A stretch of DNA of 64,000 nt. It comes from Colletotrichum lupini. Lineage: Eukaryota; Ascomycota; Sordariomycetes; Glomerellales; Glomerellaceae. The notes below the pieces were generated by a model. That model searched no databases. It was not told the origin of the DNA and worked only from the letters and a program-made list of their open reading frames with translations. The stretch covers positions 5,580,001 through 5,644,000 of the forward strand of contig NC_064677.1 of assembly GCF_023278565.1 (NCBI RefSeq), given 5' to 3'. The position numbers and the translations under genes were made by a program. Of the stretch, positions 47,739 through 62,940 are shown piece after piece; positions within the stretch are counted from its first letter, which is position 1, and each line of letters begins with the position of its first letter.

Positions 47739-48323
47739 TCAACTTTTTGGGCCGGGTGGCAGCCCATACCTCACAAGGCTATAAGGAATAAGACAGTGTC
47801 TTCTCTGTCCATCGACAGTCCAGCCTGCGCCATGGACCCTGAGAATCATGGGAGGGTGCATGGAGAAGTCCTCGTGCGTGGCTATGTCGCCCTTCAAGAA
47901 GATGCCTACTTCTCCAGGAGGATATCGGGCAGCTAGAGCATCGTATTCAGGCACTCTAGGCACGAAATCTCGAAGAATAAAGACTTCAGCGCTGAGATGG
48001 GAGACAGGAATCTCGACCAGGCGCTCATCATGCGGGTGTTCGTAGTCCTCCAAGGAATCCCAATGAATACTCCCGCTTCCATTTGCATCCAAGAGAACCG
48101 GTAGAGACGGGTAATAGAGTGCGATGTAGACCCATTCGCGATAGTCACCGGCTTTCTGGAAGGACTCTTGTCTTGGAAGCCAGGCAATGGTGTCTTTTTG
48201 CAGAACAATGAGTTCTGGAAAGAATAGGCGACCTGAGCGGTCAAATTCGTATCTTTTGCGAATCCGACTGATGGGAGTCCAGTCGCGCTTCAGGACCACA
48301 ACGATACCCCAGGGGAACCCCAT
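47739..48323 (-). CDS. Unknown protein, paralog family member 3 (194 residues)
   Basis: Intronless; good start context (GCCATGG). Begins MGFPWGIVVVLKRDWTPISR, aligning with member 1 at the DWT block. Mid-protein IPVSHLSAEVFILRDFVPRV...PEYDALA parallels TPFLRIGIRNVKVYGPGVPEFDSM of member 2, and the end GDIATHEDF...IPYSLVRYGLPPG parallels GDIAVCDHF...IPRDFVEYGLQTAG. More diverged than members 1 and 2 are from each other. No known domain recognised and no secretion signal. Confidence 0.6.
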   Translation of the reverse strand: MGFPWGIVVVLKRDWTPISRIRKRYEFDRSGRLFFPELIVLQKDTIAWLPRQESFQKAGDYREWVYIALYYPSLPVLLDANGSGSIHWDSLEDYEHPHDERLVEIPVSHLSAEVFILRDFVPRVPEYDALAARYPPGEVGIFLKGDIATHEDFSMHPPMILRVHGAGWTVDGQRRHCLIPYSLVRYGLPPGPKS

Positions 48324-49694
48324 GGCGTTGTGAGAGATAAAGTGTTGATGTGTGCGTTTCGGGAGGAATTGTTCAAAAGCCTCAAGTATCGAGTGATCAT
48401 ACGCAAGCTGCTTGAATGTAAAGCCGTTCAGGAATTAGAAGATGCGGGTAGGCAGAGGTGATGTTGTTTACAGGTAGAATACGTGTCGTCGTTGGATTTG
48501 TTGTTGTTTCGTGAACATGGATTTACTGGGGAGAGGATACGCAGCAAGTCTTTCCAGAGCGTTTCAAGCTCAGCACTGGAAGTGACGTTAAGAAAAGAGG
48601 CGCTTTCCCATCAATACTCTTGATATGTGACTGGTCAGGAACGACGAAGCATCTGCGTCGACCTCCTGTCTCTTGCTTCTGCTAGAACACCAGAGGCAGC
48701 AGCCACCAAAGCATTCTTTCCGAAGCACTTCCCTTAAAAGACCCTGTTGGTTTTGACGAATTTACCAAACTGCAACATTGTATTATCTATTAGAGGATGC
48801 CTCACGATGTTACTCTCAAAGGTAGACCAAGATCCTATAGTCGTCCATGACTATGGAGACTGGACTAGCGAGCTGATAATAATGTACAGGACCCTTGAAG
48901 CATCGTACTTGCCCACACGACATGTACACCGTCAATGGTTCAAGTACGGCTTCAGATAGCCTAGAGCCGTCACCTCAGACTGCCTCTTCCGTGAGCAGGT
49001 TCAAATACCGGCTGCGGAAGTTTCTTTCTGATGAAGCTGTGATGAGGTGTATTACCCTGTACTTATGGAACAGTCTGATTTGCCTGGATAACACAATACA
49101 ATCGATTGATAGTGCTCGATGCCAAGACCTTAGGCAGCTGGTACCGGTTTGACTGGGAAAGAGACTATTTAGAGCAACATAATAAAAACGGTGTGGTTGG
49201 GCTCATAAATTGGACCTCAGGTAGAATTCGTAAACAAGTGCTCTGGCTGTTACATGTCAGAGCAGTTGTGCCGGCTAATTGATCTCCAATGGCTACTCTC
49301 AGCACGCCTGATTGCGTTGTACGTAATCACCGGATACTGGAAACCGCAGGAGAAATCGGTTTGATGTCTGAATAAGCTAATAGTTTTGCTGAAATCCTCG
49401 CGGCATTATCTAGCTTCTGAGGTGTGGTTGAAGATGGAAGAAGTGGTCACTTGCTAACTCGCAGGAATCACTGTCCTGACAAGATGGTGGACAGGCCAAA
49501 CAGGAGCTGTGCGAGAGGCTCTGGGTAGGGGGAAAAGCCTGGTTGGGAGTTCTCACAAGTATTCCGGTTGGCTGTGCTGAGGGGAAAGATAAAGTCCAAA
49601 AAATATAACACGTCCTTTCATCGTTCATCTGCCATCCTATAAACTGGAAACCTCCATCTCTTGCATCCACACTCTATCTCCTGATCTTCCAACG
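48324..49694. other. Intergenic, no gene seen
   Basis: Short frames only (48747-49152), without motifs. Confidence 0.5.
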
Positions 49695-49976
49695 TCAAAT
49701 CTCTCCAATTTTGTCTTCCACTAATTTGACCTCATCACCACAAGGTAGTCCTGCTTCGCAAGCGTGACGGAAATTGGAGAGCATAAAAGTATAGTCCACG
49801 CCAGCATTTGCGCGTATCAGTGAGGGGTAGATGTCCTCAATTGGTATACCGACTCTATCTGCTTCCGACACAACTTCATGCCTGGAAAGCTTTCTCGCAA
49901 CTAAAGCAGAAGGTGCAGCCACTCGGTGGTCTAAACACCCCAAAGATGCAAACCCCACGATAATGTTATGTATCAT
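49695..49976 (-). CDS. Possible gene fragment or small protein (93 codons)
   Basis: An open frame with ordinary, non-repetitive amino acid use: MIHNIIVGFASLGCLDHRVA, then IPIEDIYPSLIRANAGVDYT. The frame extends upstream without a stop for some codons (about PRRPIPRTHE), so it may be the last exon of a longer or broken gene. I do not recognise it and found no convincing upstream exon. It could be chance. Confidence 0.3.
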   Translation of the reverse strand: MIHNIIVGFASLGCLDHRVAAPSALVARKLSRHEVVSEADRVGIPIEDIYPSLIRANAGVDYTFMLSNFRHACEAGLPCGDEVKLVEDKIGEI

Positions 49977-54659
<4,683 letters not shown>

Positions 54660-55472
54660 GCGATCTGACTCACCAGGGTTGGTTGCTGAGTTCGCCCACG
54701 GCCTCACCGCTGTGGCTCACTCACTCCTACGGCTTTACGAATTCCCTTTGCGTGGCATGAGGACATTATGATATGGCGGAAAGCACGAATATCGAGAGGA
54801 AGGTTGGACCGGATGATTCTACGTCGAAAAAGCTTCTCATGATACGTGCCTAGTAGCACAAAAATAGAGTCCTAGAAGTGATTCCCAAGTTAAAAAACAA
54901 CGTTCCAAAATGCTGTGACATGAGGCTCTCGTGATGTAATCTTCATAGCTCTAAGTAACCTCTCATCAGAGACGGGTACCCTGCTGTTAAAGTGCCTGAC
55001 TGATCATGGCAAGCCTATTCTCCTGTCGTGGTGCCAGTGAGGCTTTCCACCGTGTACTAAGCCCAAGTATGGCAGTCCGGTCCCGAGGCTTTCATTTGCT
55101 TCTCCGCATGCCACCGTGACACTGGACCTGAATATGGGCCTTGCCTGTCCCACGATGAATGCTGAACGATGCTCACTTCAATCATTGTCTTTATCTGTTC
55201 TGAGCCGCAACTCTCTCGAGTCACTGATGCCTTCACTGGGCAATACTAAGTAGTTAGGCTGACAAAAAAGTTTCAAGGCGAGCTTCTGCCTCCCAAAGCT
55301 AATTACTGATACTCAGAAAGGAAGGCATTCGCGCCTTCACCTTCACCAAAGACCGCCCTCACCGCGTTTTTAGTAAACTGTGCCTAACTCTCGGTCATAC
55401 AAGCTTCAAGTAATTAGGCTTTTTATACATCAGCGATAGTACAGTTGATCTACAATTATTTGGTGCATGATT
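54660..55472. other. Intergenic between convergent genes
   Basis: 3' flanks of tef1 and the SLS1-like gene; no gene seen. Confidence 0.55.
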
Positions 55473-58260
55473 TTACAAGTCATCCTTTTTTGGGGTCTCA
55501 GCCTCGCCGCCCACAGAAGTCTCAGTCTCAACGTCCTCGTTGGCCGATGCTTCAACATTGTTGTCCACAGGAGTCTCAGCTTTCCCATCCTCTGCCGCTG
55601 TCCCCTCTGCAGCTTCTAGCTGCTCCGCGGGAACATCGAGCTCACTCTCACCAACAGTCTGCTCCTCTCCAGCCTCCGCGACCTCAATCTCCTCGACTGC
55701 CGCCGCCGTCGTGCCTTCAACTTCCTTGAATTCTCTCGCAAGATCCCTCTCTCCGATCCACTTCACAACACCGCCTCTCACAAAGTCCTCCGCGATGTCG
55801 AGGTACTTCCTCGCGTAGGCCTTCTGCTCGTATTTTGACAAGCTCGCGTCGGCAGGTGGTGGCACTGCCTCAAAGTTCATCTGAGAGCGGCGACCGCCGT
55901 GCAGACCGGCCTCGATACTCGCCAACTGGATCTTGTGACCCTCGTAACCCACCTCAAGAGTCCTGCGCATCTCGAGACCGGCAAACATGTACCTTACGGG
56001 CCCAGAAACGCTGCCGTCATCCTGGGCGAAGGGAAGACCCGACAGCTCGACCTCGGGCGGCGGGCGCAGGCGTCCTTCGAGGAGATCCAGCTTCGCGGCC
56101 TCAATGTACTCGCGGAACGCAGACGTATCGAGGGCCTCTGGTGACATGGTGGACACCAACGGCTGGGAGAGCCGCAGGTCAACGGGTTCGGAGGGGTACG
56201 CGACGTCGGTAAAGGTCTGGCTAAGGGTAGCGACGAGGCGCTTAGGAGTGGCGTCCCACGCCAGGGGGCCTTCGGGTAGGTCGTCCGGAACTGTCAGGTG
56301 GAGTTCAAGGAGGTCGGGAAGGTCGTGGGCCGTTTCCTTGGCCATGGAGGGGTGAGGCCGGAAATGGAGGAGGAGGGTAGTTATGATGGGGGTTTCCGGA
56401 TTCGCAGAGGTGACTGACTCCACGATGGGTGTGAGACCTGCGGGAGGCGGAGAGCTAGGTGAGAAGATGTGGTTCTTGGTTTTGGCTGCCTTGGCGATTG
56501 AAAAACTTCCTTCGTCATACTTGTGGAGTATTTGGCCAAAGGAAGCGGTTGTCGAGACGTACGGCTTGCTCCAAGGAGCATCTGAATCCAGAGCCGGGGC
56601 CTCGGTGGTCAGAGGCAAAGGCAAAACGTCGCCCTCCGTGATGGTGAACGCCTTGTCGGTTAAATTTTCTCGGCCGGCTTGCTTCACCCATCGAGACCAC
56701 TGTGTAAGCCTCTCCTTCCACGAGAGCTTCTCGTTGCCGCGAGGCTCGGCGACAAGTCTTGCCTTCTTCACATTGGACTCATGTTTCAGGGCGATGGACT
56801 GTTCTCTCGGGAAGAGGGCGGAATGTAGCAGACGCTGAACAATATGGCCCAGTTGTTCACCCGTTTCGTCTTGGTCTACCTGTTCACCAAAGGCGACTTC
56901 AGTGTTCCCGTGTTTGATCCACGACACCTCAATCTGCTCGGCTGTTAGTTGTAGCCATAACTGCAATACGACGAGTTAGACGCACCTCTTTACGCTTTTT
57001 ACGGTCGATGAAAGTATTGGTGAGCTGCCCCAAGTTCCAGAGTAACTTCCCGTCGACCTCGCTATTAGCAAGCCAATCGGCTTTGAAGTTCTTCACAATG
57101 ATGGATTTGGTAGCTTCGTCCAGCCTCTGAAGAATTGCCTGTGTCTTGGCCTTGGTGGCGTTAATCTTTAATATCGAATCCGAGATGTCAATGGTTTCGC
57201 CTGGATCAAGATAAGCCTCCCTGATGGCATCCAGTCGCTGTTCTTGGTCTATTTGCATGTTAGACAGCACCGCCGTAGCTGGGTCGCATTACTCACTCGT
57301 AAGTAGCGCAAAGAACCGCTCATCAATCCGCCCACTCAAATAACCTTGGCCATCGACAATCTCTCTCATGGTCAAGCGCCAGGCCTCCAGCATGAGAGTC
57401 AATCCCAGCCTCTCCTTGGCCGAGCCATCGATTTCGACGCTTGCCACGGGGGTCCAGGGCGTCAACACTTCTACAGAATCGTAGAGCTGCTTCGTCTTCT
57501 CCTTGGGCGGAGTAGCAGCTCTCGCGTTCGCACGGCTTACATATGCCCTGAGTTGGGCAACTGTGAAGCCATTGATAAGCACATCAAGCAGCGTATAAAA
57601 GTCATCGTACGAGACAATGGGATCGGAGGGCCGGATCTCTTCAAGGTTCGACAGCGCCTCCTCCATTGTCAAATCCTTGTCGTCAGATGCTAGGCTCTGG
57701 CTGATGTCGAATGCCTCGGGAATGAGCTCTTCAACGGGCAATTGCTTAATATTCCGGTGGCTGCGTCTCATGTCGCGCATGACAATCGCTTGTGCCTTTT
57801 CTCCCAGTATATCAACGTCCAGTGCCTCAGATTGGAGGTACACACTACGATTGCCAACGCGACGCCTTGAGACTCGGTCGAGGGGGTCTTCGCCGATGTA
57901 GTATCTTGTCAAGAGAGGGCCGCTTCGCTTCATTGGCCCACGGGACAAGGTGGGAGCTTCCGGTTCGGTTTCGATCGATGCGCCATCTCCTTCTACTATT
58001 TTGGGTGACGTCTGAGAAGGCTGTTCTTTCGTAGATGAGACGTCCTTCTCAGGCACCTGCCTGCTTGGCGGTTCTTCATCCCTCCCTTCTGAGATTCTGG
58101 TAAGGCGCTCCCATGCTGATTCGGAACTATACGTCCGTCGCTCGAGGAGCTGGGTTCGAAAAGGGGCGATTCGGAGTGAGCTATGAGCTCTCGGTCGGTC
58201 GAGGATTCGTAATTGGCATCGCAGGCATACACCACGAGTAAACACTACTCGCGAAATCAT
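55473..58260 (-). CDS. SLS1-like mitochondrial inner-membrane-associated protein
   Basis: Three exons on the minus strand: 58260-57297, 57248-56986 and 56960-55473, 904 residues; the introns are 48 and 25 bp. The second is unusually short, but it restores frame between RKKRKE and LWLQLTAEQ. The start was chosen at MISRVVFTRGVCLRC because it begins an Arg-rich presequence (RTYSSES follows, a typical cleavage area); an ATG 22 codons upstream is possible. The region around SYDDFYTLLDVLINGFTVAQL and the KH-like part KAKTQAILQRLDEATKSIIV match my memory of fungal SLS1 proteins, which help express mitochondrial-encoded genes. The C-terminal 100 residues are acidic and repetitive (Glu/Val/Ala-rich). 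The family call is moderate; mitochondrial targeting is likely. Confidence 0.6.
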
Positions 58261-58635
58261 TTGAAAGAAAGAAATGCAGAATAACGCTGTATGAGCATTC
58301 ACATGCCTTTGCGAACATACAACCATGTCACTCAGACCAGAGCTCCCAAATTTTTGCGACGGGAGCTGGGTGCGATAAGATAAGAGATAAGATAACGTGG
58401 CACGAACCTACAGGTGCGAAGGGTCTGAAGTGGCACCGCGAAGACCGCGTCCAGTCGCGTCAGATTGCAAGTTCACCGAATTTTACCTACCAGTACAGTC
58501 GAATGGCCTACGCTTTGGGTTTCTTCTAAAACTGAATTGAGAATCCGCATTTTTAAGATTCCGTTGTCAGATTTGGAGCACCTTCGTTCCATTCAGAGCC
58601 AACATGCCTCCCTCACAAAGGAGGAGACGACCCGT
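58261..58635. promoter_or_regulatory. Shared divergent promoter, SLS1-like and NSE3
   Basis: 375 bp between opposed start codons, so both promoters and leaders must lie here. It contains repeated GATAAGATAAGAGATAAGA words at about 58375-58393, a cluster of GATA motifs. Confidence 0.5.
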
Positions 58636-59690
58636 ATGCCCCGCGCTAAATCCTCAAGGCTCGCACCAGAGACTAACAGCACCCAGGTTGACGACGAAGA
58701 CTCAGACGAGGACCCAAGATACCCGAGACAAAGGCGCAATAATGACGAATCTGCTGAAGAAGAAGGATCTGAAAATGGTGCTGTGGACGCCGAAGCGAGC
58801 GCAGAAGACCAACTTTCGAAGAAACTGGTGCGATATGCGCTGGCCTGCGAATTTTCGCGAACGCCTATCCGTCGAGATGGTATCAAGGAGCGAGGTACGA
58901 AGATACGATGGGCTCGTAGCACTGTGAGCATTACTGACGGTCGCTTCAGTACTCGGAGATCAGGGTAGAGCATTTAGGAAAGTATTCGACCTAGCGCAAC
59001 AACAGCTCCGCCTCGTCTGGGGCATGGAGCTGCGAGAACTCGCAGTGAGGGAAAAGTTCACCATGGCGGAGAAGCGACAAGGCAAGTGTCATCTACGACA
59101 CGACGTCATTTGGCAGCCCCCGCTAACACCGCGCAGCATTAAAGTCCGGCTCCCAAGCAAAAAGCAGCTCAGGCGTCTACGTCCTATCCTCGACCCTTCC
59201 CTCCCAATACCGCTCCCCGACCATCCTCGCCCCCTCAAAAGCGCCGAGCACCGACGCCGAAGCATCGTATGTGGGCTTCTACACCATGATCGTGACCATC
59301 ATCTTCCTCAGCGGCGGCGAGCTGTCTGAGCAGAAGCTACGGCGGCATCTGAACCGCCTCAACGCCGAGGCGAACGTGGCGGTGGAGAAGACGGAGGACG
59401 TGCTGAAGCGTATGCAGACGCAGGGCTACGTCGTGCGCAAAGTGCAGAAGAACGCGGGGACGCAGGCGCAGGACGGCAGTGAGGACATTACGTGGCTCAT
59501 TGGCCCGCGCGGGCTCGAGGAGATTGGTGCCGAGGGAGCGGCGGGCATGGTGCGTTCTGTCTGGGCCGACCAGGCTGATGCGGACCTGGAGAAGAAGATT
59601 GGGGCGAGTTTTGGGATTCGCCCGGCTCAGGATGGGGATGGGGATGGGGATGTGGATATGTCACAGGCTGAAGCTGGGCCCTCGCATTGA
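58636..59690 (+). CDS. nse3: Nse3 (MAGE-domain subunit of the SMC5/6 complex)
   Basis: Three exons: 58636-58894, 58950-59081 and 59137-59690, 314 residues. Intron 2 is a GC-AG intron: AAG|GCAAGT...GCGCAG is the only choice that joins MAEKRQ to LKSGSQAK in frame. The N-terminal 60 residues are acidic. The MAGE winged-helix tandem follows: LSKKLVRYALACEFSRTPIR, VLGDQGRAFRKVFDLAQQQL, WGMELREL, then GFYTMIVTIIFLSGGELSEQ and LKRMQTQGYVVRKV, ending in ITWLIGPRGLEEIG. Nse3 partners Nse1 and Nse4 in DNA repair and chromosome maintenance. An ATG at 58604 opens another frame and was rejected. It ends 248 bp from SF3b5. Confidence 0.85.
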
Positions 59691-59938
59691 GGTGGTGTAG
59701 CGGCGTAAAGACGGAGAGGATGTCCATGATTAGTGAGGAAAATTTCGGTGGAACGGGATACCCAAGAAGTAGCAAGCATTCCGAGCGTATGCGTTATGAA
59801 CGGCCAAAATTGGCAAATGGATTTTTGAGGGTGTTTAACCCTCCATTACTGGTTCCTAAACACAATGACCCCAACGCCAGTGCCCTTGTAATCCTATATC
59901 TTTTTCAAGAACCATGCCTCGATAGTCGTCGCTGGTCG

Positions 59939-60303
59939 TTAATCTTCGCGTTGTGGTGGTGGACCGGCAGGTTGCATCATTTTCTATGAGCAGTTAGAAA
60001 GCACGTCTCGAACCATCTAGAATTAGGCTTCAACATACCCTGATTAACCTCGCGCGCAGAAGCTGTGTAGGCTCGTTCTCAGCCAAGGCCATGTACGACA
60101 GCATAGGGGGGTGGCCGGCGATGGATGAGTAGGTGTCGCGGTAGATATTGGTCTTCCACTCCCAACTCGTCGTATCGGGGTGTCCGGTGCCAACGTACTT
60201 GGCCTGGAGGCGCTCGAGTTCTTGCTGGTTGCGGAGTTTGTCGGCCTATACACGAATCCTGTAAGTTGGTTCTCGAGTTTCAGCGGGGATGTCAATATAC
60301 CAT
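59939..60303 (-). CDS. SF3b complex subunit 5 (SF3b10/Ysf3), U2 snRNP splicing factor
   Basis: Three exons on the minus strand: 60303-60301 (only the ATG), 60245-60039 and 59983-59939, 84 residues, against 86 in human SF3B5. The product starts MADKLRNQQELERLQAKYVG and continues with DTTSWEWKTNIYRDTYSSIA and MLSYMALAENE, all family hallmarks, ending KMMQPAGPPPQRED. The introns are 55 bp each, ATG|GTATAT...TATAG and AGG|GTATGT...CATAG. The protein is a small structural part of SF3b, which holds the branch-point region of pre-mRNA. No long open frame reveals this gene. It diverges from the MYND-like gene. Confidence 0.9.
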
Positions 60304-60686
60304 ATTGTCTTGTGTTGCTGAAGAATGTGGATGGTGTTTACAAGATTGTAAAGCCTCAATGCACTGGACTGTCTTCCATGGATGCGCCGGCTGAAGCTCG
60401 GCAGACGTTCACCGAATGAAGCTGGCTGGAAGGGACGTGCGCGCTTGAGCTGCCTTCACCTTGAGGACCCACTCCTTTCCAACTCAACCACGGACTTCCC
60501 AGTCTCCTTCAACTACTTTACATCTCAACATAAGCAAAGGGTTCATCAAACGAAGGATATTGCATCTCATTGGTATTATCTCCTACTCTCATTGAAGAAT
60601 CACTCTTGAGAGGACGAAATCCTCAGATACTCTTTTCTCCGCCAACATCTTTCGTTGCCTACGACAACCACAGGAACAAAGCCAGT
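60304..60686. promoter_or_regulatory. Shared divergent promoter, SF3b5 and MYND-like gene
   Basis: 383 bp between opposed start codons. The open frame starting at 60570 was trimmed to the ATG at 60687, so this stretch is leader and promoter. Confidence 0.5.
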
Positions 60687-62083
60687 ATGAGCAAGAGCCA
60701 GATCCAGCAGAGGGTCTTGCAGACCAAGCGGAAACAGCAGAGAAATGAGGCCGAATCCATCGAAAAGTTGAAGGTCAAGTGCGCGGAGGAGCACAGCAAG
60801 GCCCACGTTGCGCACTGCAAAGACTGTTACGGGGAGGTTGTGGAAACGATGAGAAGTAGATATGCCGATTCCAAGGATGAGTGGTTCTCCGACAACAAGG
60901 CCTTCTTGAGTGATCTCGACGGCTTATTCGCCAAGCTGAGAGACTTTACGGAAGATCTCAAGTCCATCGAGGCTCGGATCGACAAGGAAAAGCAGAGGCA
61001 CTACCGCGAGACTCTACCTAAATCGGTTGCAGGACAGATCACCGAGGCGTCGATTGGCAAGGAGGAATTCCAGGCTGCATTGGACGACGAGCAAAAATCC
61101 ACCACTGCTCTCATCGAGGATGTCCGAAAAGTCGTCGGCAAAGGGGGCAGCAATCCTCCAGGTTTGGAGGAATTAGCACCGAAATTCGACGACCTTCCGC
61201 CAGAGAAGGCAACTGATGTCCTCATTGACGTCTTCTTCCGCGACCCGAGCACGGGTGAGATTCCGGCATCATGCAGCAAGTACGTTGAGAAGCTGCGGTC
61301 CGGATCGTCCATTGACGAAGTGATGGGGGCCATGCAGGCCGATAAGTCGGCGAGGTCCAACGCTGCTGGGAATATGGACCGGCACAAGCGGACACTGAAC
61401 GAGCTTAAGAGGGCGCAAGCGGCACATGAGCAGGATAAGCTCCTGAAAGCTCAGAAGCGGCAGCAGCCTCCGCCTCAGGGTCCGCAAGTCAACAAGGAAC
61501 TGTACGATCTTCCGCCTTGCCTCGCTTGCTCCGGCAAGGTGTCGTCAGAGGTCATCGCGTGCCCTTTGTGTTTGATCTTTGCCGAGCTGAGCCTCACTAA
61601 GAGGACAGTCTTCGACTCGGAGAAGTGTTACGACGAGGCATATGTAAGTCAATCCCTATCACTGCAGCGACTACGTTGGTAGGCTAACAGATAATACAGG
61701 ATGAGCACGTGAACACGGCGCACAGCTGTGCGGCAGGCAAGGGATGCATCCAGCTCAAGGAGGAAGACGAGGAGATGGGCGGTAGTGGCGAGGGGCCTGT
61801 GATCTGTGAAGAATGCGCGGAACAGCTTGGACAGAGTATAGTGTACTGTTCGTCCCGCTGCGCAAGCTCGGATTTCCAAGCCCATCGAGAGGGAGTTCAC
61901 ATCCCGAATTGGAAGGGACTCGGTATCGACCTTGGCACTCAGGGGGAGCACTTGGTCTATGACAATGATGAGAAGACCAAGTATCACGTCAACGATATCT
62001 CCAAATTCGTGTGGCGCCTTGACGATGCATTTGATCGCGTCTTCAAGGGGAACAACCCTGATATCAAGGATTTACAGCGATAA
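60687..62083 (+). CDS. MYND-like zinc-finger protein of unknown role
   Basis: Two exons, 60687-61643 and 61700-62083, 446 residues; intron GTAAGT...TACAG. The start MSKSQIQQRVLQTKRKQQRN was chosen over an upstream ATG because a charged coiled-coil helix begins there. The first 280 residues are Lys/Glu-rich and helical. Cys pairs follow (LPPCLACSGKVSSEVIACPLC), then HSCAAGKGC, and after the intron VICEECAEQLGQSIVYCSSR with a closing CASSDFQAHREGVH, the C...C...HR..H ending of MYND-type zinc fingers. These usually mediate protein contacts. I cannot assign a pathway. Confidence 0.7.
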
Positions 62084-62940
62084 GGAGACGCTCGTCAGCA
62101 TGTCTCCTTTGAAAGCTCTCAATGGACAGCACGACAGTTGACGAGGCGAATCCTGTCCGTGAGGTCGACTTGCTCCAATTTATCACATTCAAAAAACAAT
62201 GACCTATTCCACCAAACCTCCCAATCCAGATGAGTGTATCAGAGCGTGGTTTAACGAGGCTCATGGTGATGTTTCAGAAAGCCACACTGCCACTCCAAGG
62301 CTCCGAAGTGGTTCGGAACTTATCGTCAGCACCAAGGCCAAAGCCACAGCCACCGCCATTCAAGCACCTAGAGCTAGTTAGGTTCGGTAAAGACTCCAAA
62401 AGACCCCTGGAATCCGCCCTAAGAGCGGAGCCGCCTAAGCCTGACGCATGCAACTTCCCCCAAGGCACCGGCCAATCAACAACATCCGAACGTCGCCGGA
62501 GGACTCGCTCAACTCATTCGCCGCCCTTTTCCTCAACCCATGTCTCTCTGCCCCGCGAAATTCCCAATGTGCCGAATATTATGGTTCTTGTGGAATTACA
62601 CCCAACTCACTTCCAACCCCCATTCGCTCAGCTGCAAGACATCCAAGGCGTAAGCTGAGCTCTGAGCTGCTCAGATAACGCTCTCATTCATCTCAGCTCC
62701 ACCATCATTCCCTTTGCTTGGTGTAGCTTCGCGGGCAGTGGATCTCAACTATACTCTCCCAGCTCGTCCAGATACGGGAAGGCATCAGTCGCTTTGTCTT
62801 CATCTCTCTCACTCCCCGCCAAGCTTCTCTTCAAACATCTTCGGCACTTGTTCGCCTATTTAGTCACTTCACTTGTTCCGGGCCGAATATCCGAGCACCC
62901 CCATACACCCCGATCCGCCACTCCGTGTCGCCAACACATC
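62084..62940. other. Intergenic, no gene seen
   Basis: Upstream of the second zinc factor. Frames at 62199-62678 overlap in several phases and lack motifs; the final 150 bp are pyrimidine-rich leader-like sequence. Confidence 0.5.

Noticed and set aside
58604..58927. Alternative start MPPSQRRRRPV for NSE3
   Set aside because: Different frame from the MAGE domain, with no intron that would connect them.
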